Source: Cardinalis cardinalis
Lineage: Eukaryota > Chordata > Aves > Passeriformes > Cardinalidae
Reading direction: 5' to 3'
Assembly: GCA_014549065.1 (NCBI GenBank)
Contig: JACDOX010000695.1
Location: 47,576-111,575 of the forward strand
DNA: 64,000 nt
The notes beneath the pieces were generated by a model that saw only the letters and a list, made by a program, of their open reading frames with translations, made no database searches and was not told where the DNA came from. This document shows, piece by piece, positions 38,010 through 49,178 of the stretch. Position 1 is the first letter of the stretch; every line of letters begins with the position of its first letter. Both the position numbers and the translations under genes were made by a program.

Positions 38010-38682
38010 GCGCTTGAATTCTGGAGCAAATGCACGTTTCTAGATGGGCTTTCTGCTGCTGGGGCTCGGTGTCTGCTCACACAAGGACTGACTGTATAAA
38101 ATAATGTGATGTGTTTCCCCCACCCCAGCAAGTGCCAGAGGTGAAACAGGTCAGTTTAAGAGCAAGTATGAGCTACTAAATTTAGAGGTTAATTTAATTA
38201 GCTAATGGGAAACCTGTCTTTGAGTAAGAGGTTCTCACTAGTTGCCTGTTGGCATAGGGTCATAAATGGTGCTCAGCATGTAATGCAGGAATTCCTGCTC
38301 AGTGCTTAACTCTGCTTTTACATTGCTTAGTGGGTATTTACCTGGAATTACTTACAAGGGGCTTTCTAGTGGAATTGAATACAGCATTTGTTTTACCTGT
38401 TTCGGGAAAACCTTTTCCTAAAATCACTGCAGGCAGTTTCTTTCACAGTCAAATGCACCCACGGTTTATATGCTTCTTCCTTTCCACGGGACTGAGCTTT
38501 ACTGAAAGGCGGTGATATCTGAGACTCAAACTCAGAAAACCCCTGCTCCCAAAATCCCTGCAAGCTGTGGGATGGGATGCAGCCAGAGCTTCCTAGTGGT
38601 AATTAGGAATTGCCCTCGGCAATGTCTCCTNACTGTTGTGGGTACAAGTGTGTTGCACCTTCTACTCTGTGCACTGGAGGGA

Positions 38683-38732
38683 AATAAAACGATGGTGTAA
38701 TACTGAAGTGTTTTTTTCTTTTAAGTAATAAA
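38683..38732 (+). terminator. GTF2E2: GTF2E2 poly(A) signals
   Basis: AATAAA at 38683-38688 and again at 38727-38732, about 0.7 kb after the stop codon; T-rich sequence lies between and after them. They define a 3' UTR of roughly 0.7 kb. Confidence 0.75.
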
Positions 38733-40207
38733 TTTACAATGCAGGTTTCCAGTGTTGCTTCCTTAAAGAATGGGAGAATCGGCAACTTTTGTGCTTGTTG
38801 CGTTTTCCTTTTCATGGAGGTAAAGGAATCTTTGCTATATTTTTGTCCTCTCAGTGACTCACTGTACTAGGCTAACACTGTCATCTCTTTAATGATGGCT
38901 GGGGAGAGGGGAGGAACCACCTTAAATGCAAGTTGCCAGTCGATGCCTGGTGTTGTGTGCAGCACAGCCTTACATGGACCGTGGCCAAACCGTGTCCTCT
39001 CCATAACTTACTGTTGTGTTCCGAAGCNGAGCCGGTCAATGCTGATCCTGTTTGCATGGCTCTGCAGGAGAGGAGCTGTTCCTGTGTTCTTCCAGGGTTA
39101 GGATCAGAGATAAAAGAGGTGCCTGCAGCTCCCCACCGAGGGCACATCACTGCTGCCTGAGCTCAGGCTGCTGTCTTGCTCGGAGCAGAGGCCGTCGGAT
39201 GCGGCCACGTGAGCGGATGAAGAATGAGGCTTTGTTGCTGTGGCACTGAACAAGTTCTGTCAGCTTGGGGAAATGTGCTTCTGTAAGTGCAGCATTTATC
39301 CTCCTGGTTTGAAAGGCTGCTCTTCTGAGAAACAGGCAGTGCTCCCAGCCTTGCACATGTCAGCCTTGGTTAAGGAGCTGCCAAAACCTGTTAGGAGGTT
39401 TCTTCTATTATTTTTATATATGTATTTCATGCTTTTTAAATATATATATAAAAGTATGCTGCTTCAGATGGTTTTGAAACTCTTCTCTTTCCTATATCTT
39501 CCAGGTCAGCACAAACAATTCCTTTTGGCACTTTTTAGTTTTGNATTACAGCTCTGCTTTGAGTACCTGCAGCACACTTGCAAAACTGTTCACCTCTCTT
39601 CTGTCATCTTTGCTCTAGGTAAAAAAGATTCCCTTCCATCTGCTGCGTTTTCGAGCAGTGGTTTTTTTTAGTGGTGGTGTTTGGACAACAGCAGAGCTTT
39701 GAGTTGCTGTTCCTGCCTTTGGGGAGTCTCATGGAGTGACTTCCCNTTTATCTTACATAACACTGCCCTTTCTCTGTGAACCAAAGCTGGCTGCAAGGTA
39801 GGCTACCTGCTTTGTTTCTCTGCTCAAGTGATTAGGATAATAGAGTCTGAGTCTGAAGAAAACGCCTCCAGCTACTTTGAAAGATTAAAAATATGTTAGG
39901 TCAAAAAAACAGGAGAGCAGGAAAGGGAAAGTGACTGTGAGCTCTGTGTGCTGCACTGGCCTTGTCAGGCTCCAGTTTTCAAAGGAACAAAAGGGCCCAG
40001 GTGGTGTCCAGTTGGAAAGACTGAATTAGATGCTTTGCCTTACTGGTGGATGCCTTCTCCTCTGCAATAGTAGCAGAAAGGGCATAAATAAGTTTTATAN
40101 CTTGTTAGGGTAAAATCTGAAAAACAGCTGAAGGGGAGCTCATGTTGGCCTGTTAGTGGTGGCATGGACTGTAGAAAGCAGTGGTGGAGAATACAAGTTC
40201 AGACAGT

Positions 40208-40650
40208 TAGCACAGAATTGTAGAGTCCCAAACTGGCTTGGGTTGGAAGGGACTTTCAACCCCATCCCATTCAGCCCATTCCAGCCCCTGCCATGGGCAG
40301 GGACGCCTTACACTAGACCAGGTTGCTCCAAACCCACTCCAAGCCAGCCTTAGACACTTCCAGNGGTGGGGCAACCACAGCTCTGGGTAATCTGTGCCAG
40401 GGCCACAGCACCCTCAAAGGGAAGTCTTTCTTCCATATATCTAAGCTAAATTTTCCCTCTTTCAGTTTGTACCCATTCTCCCTTGTCCTGTCACTACAGT
40501 CCCTGATAAAGAGTCCCTCTCTGGCTTCCTTCCCTCTGTGGCTCTCCAGATACTGAAAGGGGCTGTGAAGTCTCCATACAACCTCCTCTTCTCCAGGGTG
40601 ACCAGACCCAGTTTTCTAAGCCTGTCAAAAAGAAGAGAAGCATGAGCTCC
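40208..40650 (-). mobile_element. CR1 LINE 3'-end fragment (~440 bp)
   Basis: The best-preserved CR1 in the window, in antisense: GGCTTGGGTTGGAAGGGACT, GCCATGGGCAGGGACGCCTT, ACTAGACCAGGTTGCTCCAA, CTTCCA.GGTGGGGCAACCAC, CCTTGTCCTGTCACTACAGT and TCTTCTCCAGGGTGACCAGA, in the order of the CR1 consensus reverse complement. Confidence 0.92.
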
Positions 40651-42469
40651 TCTCTTTTCTGTAGACTTCAGGAGCTGGATTTTGTTTCCCAAAGATGCTC
40701 CCAGTGTTCCTTTTTTTTCCCAAGACCTCTTAAAAATCAGATGGTGGAACTAGAAAACATCTCAGACTATATGAACGTGAGTCTGTTTGCTGAAACCATT
40801 TTAGTACCATTGCAGTCCACTTCAGTCTCNTCACAGCATTATATCCTGATCAGGCTTTTTGCTGAAGCTGAGCTGTTAAAAACTTAAACCTCCTTCATAT
40901 TCCTCCAGCATGTTCTCTTGTGTTCTGTGTGTGGCAGAATGACTCTCCCAGTGGCCAAAACCACCATGCCCTCAGCTTGCTTACTTTGGCAAAACCCTTC
41001 TTCCCTCAGGCTGGCATTGCAGAGGGCTGCTNAGAGGCATCATGTGCTGTCCTGTCCTGGCAGCCCTGGGCCATTATCCCACTTTTCTCCTCCTTCCTGG
41101 AAGCATCTACTGCAAACCAGGAAGATGAGAGCACTTGGGCTAAGAACATAGAACAGAGTATTTCAGATGGAAGTGGGTTGTGGCAGGCAGTTGGTCTTGT
41201 GCATTTCAGGAAGGTTCTTTGGCTAANCCATCTCAGTGCTGTCTATACCTGTCCCTGCCTCTTCCACTCTCCTGAGGCTCCTGTCCAGCAAGGACATTGT
41301 GTTCCCTCAACTCCAGGATTTAATAGGTTGATCCCAACNAAGTTTTCCTTTTTTAAGAGACAAGTTGAGTAACCCAGGTGTGTCACATAGATCTCTACTG
41401 ACTAACTTCTCTCCTAAAAGTTGCTCTGACTGCAGAGTTATTCCACCTCCTCCTCCTCTCTTATGAAGATCATTCTGGAAGGGGATGGAAAGCAGCAGGA
41501 TGGCGTATGGTTGAATGAGAAAACTGACATGAGGCGATGTGTACGAGAGCTCATCTATAATTCATCATGATCACTCCAGGCTTTTAGGGAGCGGAGGAGA
41601 GCGAGGCCAGGGAGCCCTGGGAAGGNTAGGGAGGCCCTGCACGTGGCTGCAGCCAGCCAGGGCTGTCACTTCCGATGAGCACGGGCGGGCAGCGCCGGGC
41701 CACCAGGGAGAGCCACGCTCCTGCTACCTGCTGATGGGGAGGGGCTGCCTTTGCAGCCGTGGTGCTGACATCTCATTATTTCCAGCTTTGTTGCTCACTT
41801 TCAGGTCGTTGCTAATGTACCGGGCCCAAATTCCTTTGTGTGTTACTGCCTCGGGGGCCTCTGGCAGCTCCTGCTTCTGGGGGAAGGATGGCCAGGAGAG
41901 CCAGTACTCCAGGCTGGCTGGTTTAAAATGGCAAGGCTAACCACTGGCNGCCATCAGGGAGAGGAGAGCTTGGATCTCAGCCTGCTGGTACTGGCTTCCT
42001 TCTGTTGGCAAAGTCAGGGTATGGCAAAGGAGGTGCTCTGGGATTTTATCTCTTCCCAGGGGAGGGAGGGTCTGCTCTGGCACTGTTCCTCAGGTCTGTC
42101 CTTAGGCGCTGTGGGTGTGTTCTGACTGTGTCAGTGTTGTCAGCCCTGCTCAGGCTCTCTGGACACATCCCTGCCATGCAGATCAGGAAGATTGGCATGT
42201 CCCCAGAAGAGAGGGCTTGCCTGGACACAGCAGGGCTCCCTGGCATTGCACAGCTGTAGCTGTTCTCTTCCCCAATGAGGTGACTGCAGCCTTTGCCACT
42301 CCAGCAAGGGCCAGCAGAGCAAGGGAAGCGGTTGGCTCTCTGCTCAGCACCAGGGAGCTCCCATCTGGGCACTGTGTCCAGTTTAGGCCTCCCCCTCTTA
42401 TTCAGTCACTCCACCATCCCCAGGGATGCTGGTTGGAGCTCCCAGGCTGGTCAGGGCTGGGGGCAGAGG

Positions 42470-42800
42470 GCCTGGGAGGAGTTGTGGGGAGCTGGGACTG
42501 CTGAATGTGTTGAGCAGGTGGCTGAGGGTGTATCTGATCACAAGGTACAGCAATGTGAAGGGCAGTAAGGAGGATGATGTGGTCAAATGCTTTTGGCAGC
42601 TATGGCAGATGATGTAATAGGGGAATGTGGGAAGTTTGGCTTGGATATTAGGAGGAAAACAGCTGGTGGGGAGATGTCTCCATCCATGGAGGGTTCAAGC
42701 ATTGCCCAGACAACCAACACCAGGCTGCCCAGGTCTCTTGATGGCAACAGTCCTGTTGTGAGAGGGAGGTTGGATCAGAGACCTCCTGCAGCCCCTTGTA
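42470..42800 (+). mobile_element. Degraded CR1 LINE 3'-end fragment
   Basis: In sense orientation, GGAGCTGGGACTGCTGAATG, GATATTAGGAGGAAAACA, GGAGATGTCTCCATCCATGG and GGAGGTTGGATCAGAGACCT follow the CR1 order with many differences, so this is an older copy than the one at 40.2 kb. Confidence 0.7.
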
Positions 42801-45573
42801 CCCACCTGTGGCTCCGAGCCCTGGTTCCTTTGGTGCTGTAAGAGCAGTTTTTGTTTCCCCCAGCTTGCTTTCTGCTGCTTTGGCTTGCAGTGGCCTCTAT
42901 GTTACTCAACAGCCCAGGAAAAACAGCCATGACTCTGAAAACCCATCAGTGCTTCTGTGGCTGGGATTCACGTGTCGAACAGCTCCAGCCTCGTGGGTTG
43001 GACATTGTGCAGAGTACAAACACAGCAGGGGAAAAGGATGGTTAAGGCAGGAGCTTGTCCTGCCATTAAGTTAATTTTTTGACTATATACCTGCACTTCT
43101 GGGCTTGCATCCAAGGCCTGAAGTACTTGTGCGATTTCTTCCTGCCTCCATCAGTTTGGTTGTGTTCTCTATTCCCTCCTGAGCTGGTTATTAATTATGG
43201 AGACTGCAGAGATGAAGTCCAGACTCTGCTAATGGTTGACTTCCCAGTGTTTTAGAGACAGCATTTCAGGGACCTGCTAATGGTATTTCTCAGCTTTGCT
43301 TTTTTATGCCCCGCTGTCATCTTGGTTTGTACCCTGAGTGAGGCAGGTAGCAGTGTTCAGGTGTAGGCTGGAGCCTGGCTCTCGGGGCAGATCACATCTA
43401 CAGCACCCAGCTCATGCCCCTGGGTTGGAATGTCCTCCGTTTTGTGCTGGCAGGGAGAACAGAGCCTTGCCTGGCAGCATTCAGGCACTGCAGTGACCCT
43501 TGCAGGGTGACACCTCTCGGTTTCCCCTTCAGNAATCGGGGAACAAATCCGTGCCGAGTGCTGTGCCAGGCCCCAGCTATCCTCACAAAGCCACCCATCT
43601 CATTGCTCTCAGCCACTGACTTCCCTCATAGCCTGTGTCTCAGCCTTTAAAGCTGCCTGGCCAAGCCCTGGTGCTCTCACATCTCTCCTCTCCCAGCCTT
43701 TTTATTCCTTCTCCCCCTCTCTCAGGAGCGGCGCTGGGCTTGCTCCTCCTCCCTGCCCCATCTGGGCTGCGGGTGCTGCCGGCCTCGGCGCCAGCTCTGT
43801 CTGCCCTTTGCTCTCCCTGGCCTGGCTGGTGCATCTCCATTCCTGTGGCAGGACCCCTGTCCCTTCTTCTGCTGCCTGACCATCTACCCAAATCCTCTGA
43901 GATGTGGCTGTCCCTCTCCCACCTTGTTCCCATTTCTCTGCTGTTCACTTGTGTCCATCTGACATGGGGAATCAGCGCTGTGTTTTCTCTCTAGACTCTG
44001 CCAAGCTGTTCCCTGCCTTTGCAGCTGCTTCCAGCCTGCTGCTGGTGAGCCAGCCCCTGTGCAGGGATGCACAGGAAGGAGCTGCCTGTATCCCCCCTCC
44101 CTGAGCTTAGCCTTATGCTAGGGGGATGGGAACAAACAGACTTGGGAAAACGGAAACAATGAGAGTGCAAAATCTTGCTTTGGTTTTTCCAGCTCTGCCT
44201 GTTCATGTCCCCCAGGACTTTTCCCTGATATCGGATGGCAGCTCTGGCATGGGAGTCCCTGATCCCGTTTTGCAATTCTCCTGTGTCAACCAGCAGCTTG
44301 GGCCTTCCTGTAAGTGCCCCAGTGGTCACAGGGAAGGAATGTTCCCCCGGCCAGCCACAGGGGGAAAGGTCACCACGGGCAAAGGGGACGCCAGGCGAGC
44401 CTGCTCCCGCCCCTTGCTGATGAGGGCAATGCTCATCAGCACAGGGACAAAAACAGGCTGGCTTTTGGGGGAAATTAGAAAAAAAAGAAATGGTTCAAGA
44501 GGTTAAATATTTTGGGCAAGGCCCCACTTCCTTTCGCAGGGCAGATCTGGGAGCAGATGCAATGCCCCGGCAAAGTCCAGGATGTGTGTATGTTTCACGG
44601 CTCTCTTAGCTGCAGGATGTTTGCTGCTGAATCTGCTCCCAAAAATATCTGTGTGTCTCTCAAAGTGGTGCCTGGGACAGAGGTTTTGGCCAGTTGCTGT
44701 TGCTTAGAGCAGCTCTTGGGCTGAGCAGTAGTGTTGTGGCTCCCTTGCCTTCCCTTCCTCCCCCGTGCCTGCCAACAAACCTCTCTGCTGGATGCAGCTC
44801 GGAAGGAAAGCTGTGAAAGCTGTCTCTCGGTGGCCACAGCGGGATTAACATCCAGCATTAAGGGTTTAACTCATCCCTGCCAGCCAGGGGTTTCAAATAA
44901 CTGCCATGCCTCTTCCTTCCACCCTGGAGCTTGTAGGTTTTTTAATCCTGTCCTTTACACCCCGTTTGCCAGGCTGCCTTTGCTAAGCTGGATGTATACT
45001 GGCACTTTGCTCCTGGCACTTTGTTTTTGAAGCCTGATGTGTTGGTTGAAGCTCCTGGGGATGCTGGTCACATTTGTCAGGGTGGGAGCAGAGCAAATTA
45101 AGGAGGAGGAATTTCTAGGTTGGGCTTACAAACTGGAGTTTTTCAAAATTCCCAGCGTGTTAAAAAAAATACAGAGCTAATCTGGCCCTTGGTCTCTAGG
45201 TTACGTTTGCCTCAGCCGAGGCTGAGCTNATGGAAAATTGCATCCCAGCTCCTGTGCTCCGTGCCAAGATTAGTAGGTTTAAAACTAACTGATAACATCT
45301 TTGTAAACTTGGAGTCATTTCTTTAAAGCCTGCTGATCCTTCCAGCCTAGATTTTGGAGCTTTCCTAGAGATCCAAGAGAGCCAAACAGGATGATGGCAT
45401 CTACCCTGAAAAATCACCGAGGAGCCTGACACTGCTTTCAGCTGCTCCCGAGGGAAGAAAGAGGCTGATGTTTGCCAAGGCCCTGAGGGGTGTGCTGGGA
45501 TCCTTCTCCCTGTTCCCAGCCGGATACACAGCACACAGCGACGCTCTGTGCGTAACTTATAATAATCACCAGT

Positions 45574-45579
45574 TTTATT
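45574..45579 (-). terminator. RBPMS: RBPMS distal poly(A) signal
   Basis: AATAAA on the minus strand, preceded by an A/T-rich stretch and followed by T/G-rich sequence. It is the first strong signal reached from the left and would close a last exon of about 3.7 kb. Inferred; no transcript evidence is available. Confidence 0.55.
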
Positions 45580-46444
45580 TTTAAAAAATTACAATAGAAA
45601 AGTACCTTTAAACATATTTCCAAAAGCAGAGTAGACAATGTGGAAGCTTCTCTCCTCTCCACGAGACAAAGTACAGGAAATAGTTTGCTAAAAGAGTTAG
45701 TCCGTCGCTTGGGAACGCTGGTATCGTTCCTTTTGGAGCCGCTCTGAGGTTTGTCTTGGATTTGATTTCTTCTCACATCACTTTTATCAGGCCCATTTTT
45801 TACAGAAGACCCCAACGGGACAGTTTCTGATGGTGAAAAAACCCATTTTTTCCTACCCCTGTCCCACANTGACAGCCAGAATCTCAGCCATCTTATTGTG
45901 GCCCACCCACAGGACAAGAGGAAGGAGAAAGGAAAAGGTGATGATGTTTAACGAGGCCACGAACAGCTGGGAAAAACCAGCTACAGTGAGGCCTGGGCAG
46001 CAGCTGAGCTCAGCGTTCCCTGCAGCTGGAATGGAGATAGGGGAAACAATGGAAGGAGAAGTTCTGCACCTCCCTTTGCAAGAAATGGAAACTGATAGAG
46101 CTTTTGGGTCAGTTTGCTCTCTTCTTTTTCCAAATTCCTCCTGGAGCAAGGAGAAAGAGAACTAGTATGTCAAGCAGTCTCTCTGCTGGTACTCTATCTC
46201 TGTAAAGGATGTTGGCAGCCTCCCCTTTGCACATGGAAACATGGGAATGCCACGCAGGGAGCAGCTGGACCAACCTAACATCGGCACTCAAACCACAGGC
46301 CAGGCCAGGCCAGTGCTTCAGGATAACGAGGAGCCCCTCAGGACTCATGTCCAACCTGGAGGGAGCTGGCAAACCAAGGATTTGTTGGTATGTTTTTTCA
46401 TACAGCAGTTTACGTTGCCTGTAACAGCTTGGAGCAGTCATGGC

Positions 46445-46471
46445 AGCAGGAGGAGGAGGAGGAGGAGGAGG
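46445..46471 (+). repeat. (AGG)n trinucleotide repeat
   Basis: About eight AGG units within the presumed RBPMS 3' UTR (CCT repeats in the mRNA). Confidence 0.9.
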
Positions 46472-46918
46472 CAAATTGTCACCTTGCTACGTGTGTGGGC
46501 TGCCTGCCCATCCCTGATCCGAGCTGTTGTACCCCACAGAAGCTTTGCACAGCAGCTATGAACACAGCCCCAAGGTAAAAAAAACATGGGAAGGACGTTC
46601 CTGGTCGTCCTGCCTGCTGGTCATTTGGTGCAACTGAAAAGAGAACAGTAATACTGTAGTGTCTGCAGACGCCCTGCCAACACAGCCAGAGCACAGTTCC
46701 TGTGCCAGGGGAGCACAGTTCCTGCAAACCTGCATCGTGTGTGTCGACATCCTCACGCTTGTGAACATCGTGCCTTCCACATGCAGCTGCCAGGGCCAGG
46801 GGATAATAAGACTCTTCTTTACACACCTCAAAAGTCAAGCACAAAGCCTGTGGTCCGACCCGGTGTAAGATTGTCCTCTTGAGGAGCTTTGGTACAAAAA
46901 TACTTGTTTTGGTTTTTT

Positions 46919-46972
46919 TCCTTTTACTTTCTTTCTTTTCTTTTTTTTTTTTTTTTTTTTTTCCTTTTTTTG
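46919..46972 (+). repeat. Poly(T)-rich tract
   Basis: T-rich tract with an uninterrupted run of more than 20 T, read as an A run on the RBPMS strand. It could cause internal oligo-dT priming in transcript data. Confidence 0.9.
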
Positions 46973-48032
46973 TAGTCTGCTTTCCTATGGTTCCATTTGA
47001 AAAGGCTTTTCAAACACTACAACAATGCCTGTCAAACCATGCTTTCGGGAGTAACACACTCTTCCTTACAAATATACAGTGTAAAAGAGGAAAATATTAT
47101 TACTAGGTATGTTTTTNTTTTTTCTTCTAGGAGAGCAGATGTGTGATAGAGGCTGTGGGAAAGTCTTGGAGGAATCCAAACTTGTGTGAGGTTGTTTTCA
47201 AGCCTGAAACAACAAAGAGAAATGTTAAAAAAAAAAAAGAGCAGCTGTGATGGAGGAAAAAGGGCTGTGGTTAATTTCTCTTCCTTCGTGGAAGGAAGGA
47301 AGCAAGGTAGGGGGGAGAGGGAGGCTTGTTTTGGAAATTTTGCGTCAGGACCCTGCTCTAAGGACANTTGTTTAGCAGGGAAGGGGCAAGGTGGGACCTG
47401 CCTGCAGGGAGAGACCATAGCATCCCTGGCACAAAGAACCCCACTGATCCCACTTTGTTCCTCCTGCTGGCTGCAGTCCCTGGGGCTGGAAGTGGGAAGC
47501 CGGGAGTTAAGTGTGAGTTCTGCAGTTAAGAGGAATTCGGTCTCTGTTGATCCAAGGCAGGAAGCAAGGAGGGAGATGAGATTAGCGGGGTAATGAGAGG
47601 CATTCCTTGGCTGTGGAAATTCTCACCCCAGATAACAGCCATTCAGGGGAATGGCAGAGCCATAGCTCTGCATGGCAGTAGCTGGAGCAGCCCCAGGGCC
47701 CTGCCAGCCTCAGGGCCTGTTCCTCAGGGACATTGTGTTGACTTCCTCACTCCTCTGTCCCCTTCCCGAAGCAGCCAAGCCCGCAGGGTGGCATCCTTAC
47801 CAGCACACTGAGGTCCTGTGGAGAGCACACCAACCCAGTAGCCACCTTGGAAGACTCCATTAATACCCACAAGACTGACTGTAGGCCACCATCACACACC
47901 TGAGACCTGTGGGAGGACACGGCAGAGATTGAGGGACGCTGGCACTGGGAACTGAGGTCAGTGTGCTGTNAGCAGGGGTGATTTCACAGGGACCACAGCT
48001 GGCACTTCCCAAGGGACAGCTTGCAGCTTATT

Positions 48033-48092
48033 GGGCCAAAGATAGTGCTTGGTGGTCTCAGATGTCTTTTCCAACCTAACTCATTGTGGGAT
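48033..48092 (+). mobile_element. Probable CR1 3'-tail fragment
   Basis: TGGTCTCAGATGTCTTTTCC followed by AACCTAACTCATTGTGGGAT resembles the last 50 bases of CR1. It is short, so this is a tentative call. Confidence 0.5.
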
Positions 48093-48723
48093 TAGCCCTG
48101 CCATGATGGGTTCCAGGCAGCAAATCCAGACAGATGCAGGCAGGAGAGCCAGGCCCTCAGCCAAANCCTCTGTGCCCTTCCCAGCTGGAGGAACCTAGAA
48201 GGGAAACAGGAGGTTCCTGACCCTCCATCCTCACCACCCACTGTGGCTCTTGGGCTGGTGAACCTGTTTCAAGGGATTTGCTCCTCTCCCCTTCCCAAAA
48301 GCGTCTCTGCTCACATTTTATCTGGAAACATTGGCATGTTGCATATTTTGGAAGAACCATTGGTTCCCAAAGCCTCGCTACTCCCTATTTTTATCTGCTG
48401 GGCCTAAAATAGCNAGCGAATTCTTTATGGATCCAAGTCTGGGACCAGCTGCAGCNGGGGCTGGCCCTCATGCCCTCCCAGCTGAGTGACCTCCAGGGCT
48501 GCAGATGCCAGGCAGATGGGCAGAGCAGTCACATGTGAGCATGGGCAGCTGATGCTGGAGCTTTGGATCCGCTGGCATTTCTCCACAGGCGGGTGTGGAA
48601 GCAGGAGGCTTCCCAGCAGGGATTGTTCCTGGCTAGGGTGGTCCAGGNAGACTGGGATTGCAGGGCAAGCAGTGCTCAGTGTCCACCAAGGCCCTTTTCC
48701 CTCTTCTNTGTGAATCCCCTTTG

Positions 48724-48729
48724 TTTATT
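48724..48729 (-). terminator. RBPMS: RBPMS proximal poly(A) signal
   Basis: AATAAA on the minus strand about 450 nt downstream of the RBPMS stop codon. It would give a short 3' UTR form. Confidence 0.45.
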
Positions 48730-49178
48730 TATCCACAAAGGCCGAAGTTATTTGCAGAGTGTATCTTGCAAGGCTTTTTCCATCCGAAGAGGTCCCAGAN
48801 GGAATGGGATCATCCCTCCCTCCTGATGGGCAGCTGGGTGCTTGGTAAGGCTGTGCTTCTTGTTTTGGCACCCCCACTACCCCTGGATAGCTTTCCTTAA
48901 GGTTTAATGAGGTGATGGTGTCAGGTCTGCCTTTTCCATCACAACACCCCCCTCTGGCGTGGNGCCTTTCCCTCCTGCCCCAGGACATGTGGGAAAGTGA
49001 ATGGTGGCACAAACAACCCTTTCTGGTGACAAGTAGGGCAACTGGACTTGGGGTGTCTGCTGGAAAGTGGCCACCCACCCTGAGCTGCTGGAGAGCCTGG
49101 GAGTCACAGTGGGGAACTTGAGGTGGAGGTGGTCCCCAGGTGGCCCAGGAGGATGGGACAGCGGCACTCACCCGGCAT

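Larger units (their letters stand above)
38750..45550. other. Intergenic region between convergent GTF2E2 and RBPMS
   Basis: Tail-to-tail spacer of about 6.8 kb. It holds CR1 fragments at 40208-40650 and about 42470-42800, and an A/T-rich patch near 39410-39455. No coding exon was recognised on either strand. Confidence 0.6.
45555..49178 (-). other. RBPMS: RBPMS 3' untranslated region (putative)
   Basis: No coding exon was found here on either strand. On the minus strand it would be the RBPMS 3' UTR. A proximal AATAAA (48724-48729) lies about 450 nt after the stop and a distal one at 45574-45579, so two UTR lengths are plausible. It contains a GGA-repeat (46445-46471), a long T run (46940-46962, an A run in the mRNA) and a likely CR1 tail at about 48033-48092. 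An extra alternative C-terminal exon could hide here. Confidence 0.5.

Noticed and set aside
46109..46844. Minus-strand open frames of 121 codons between RBPMS poly(A) signals
   Set aside because: No similarity to known RBPMS C-terminal exons and no clear acceptor; better explained as 3' UTR.
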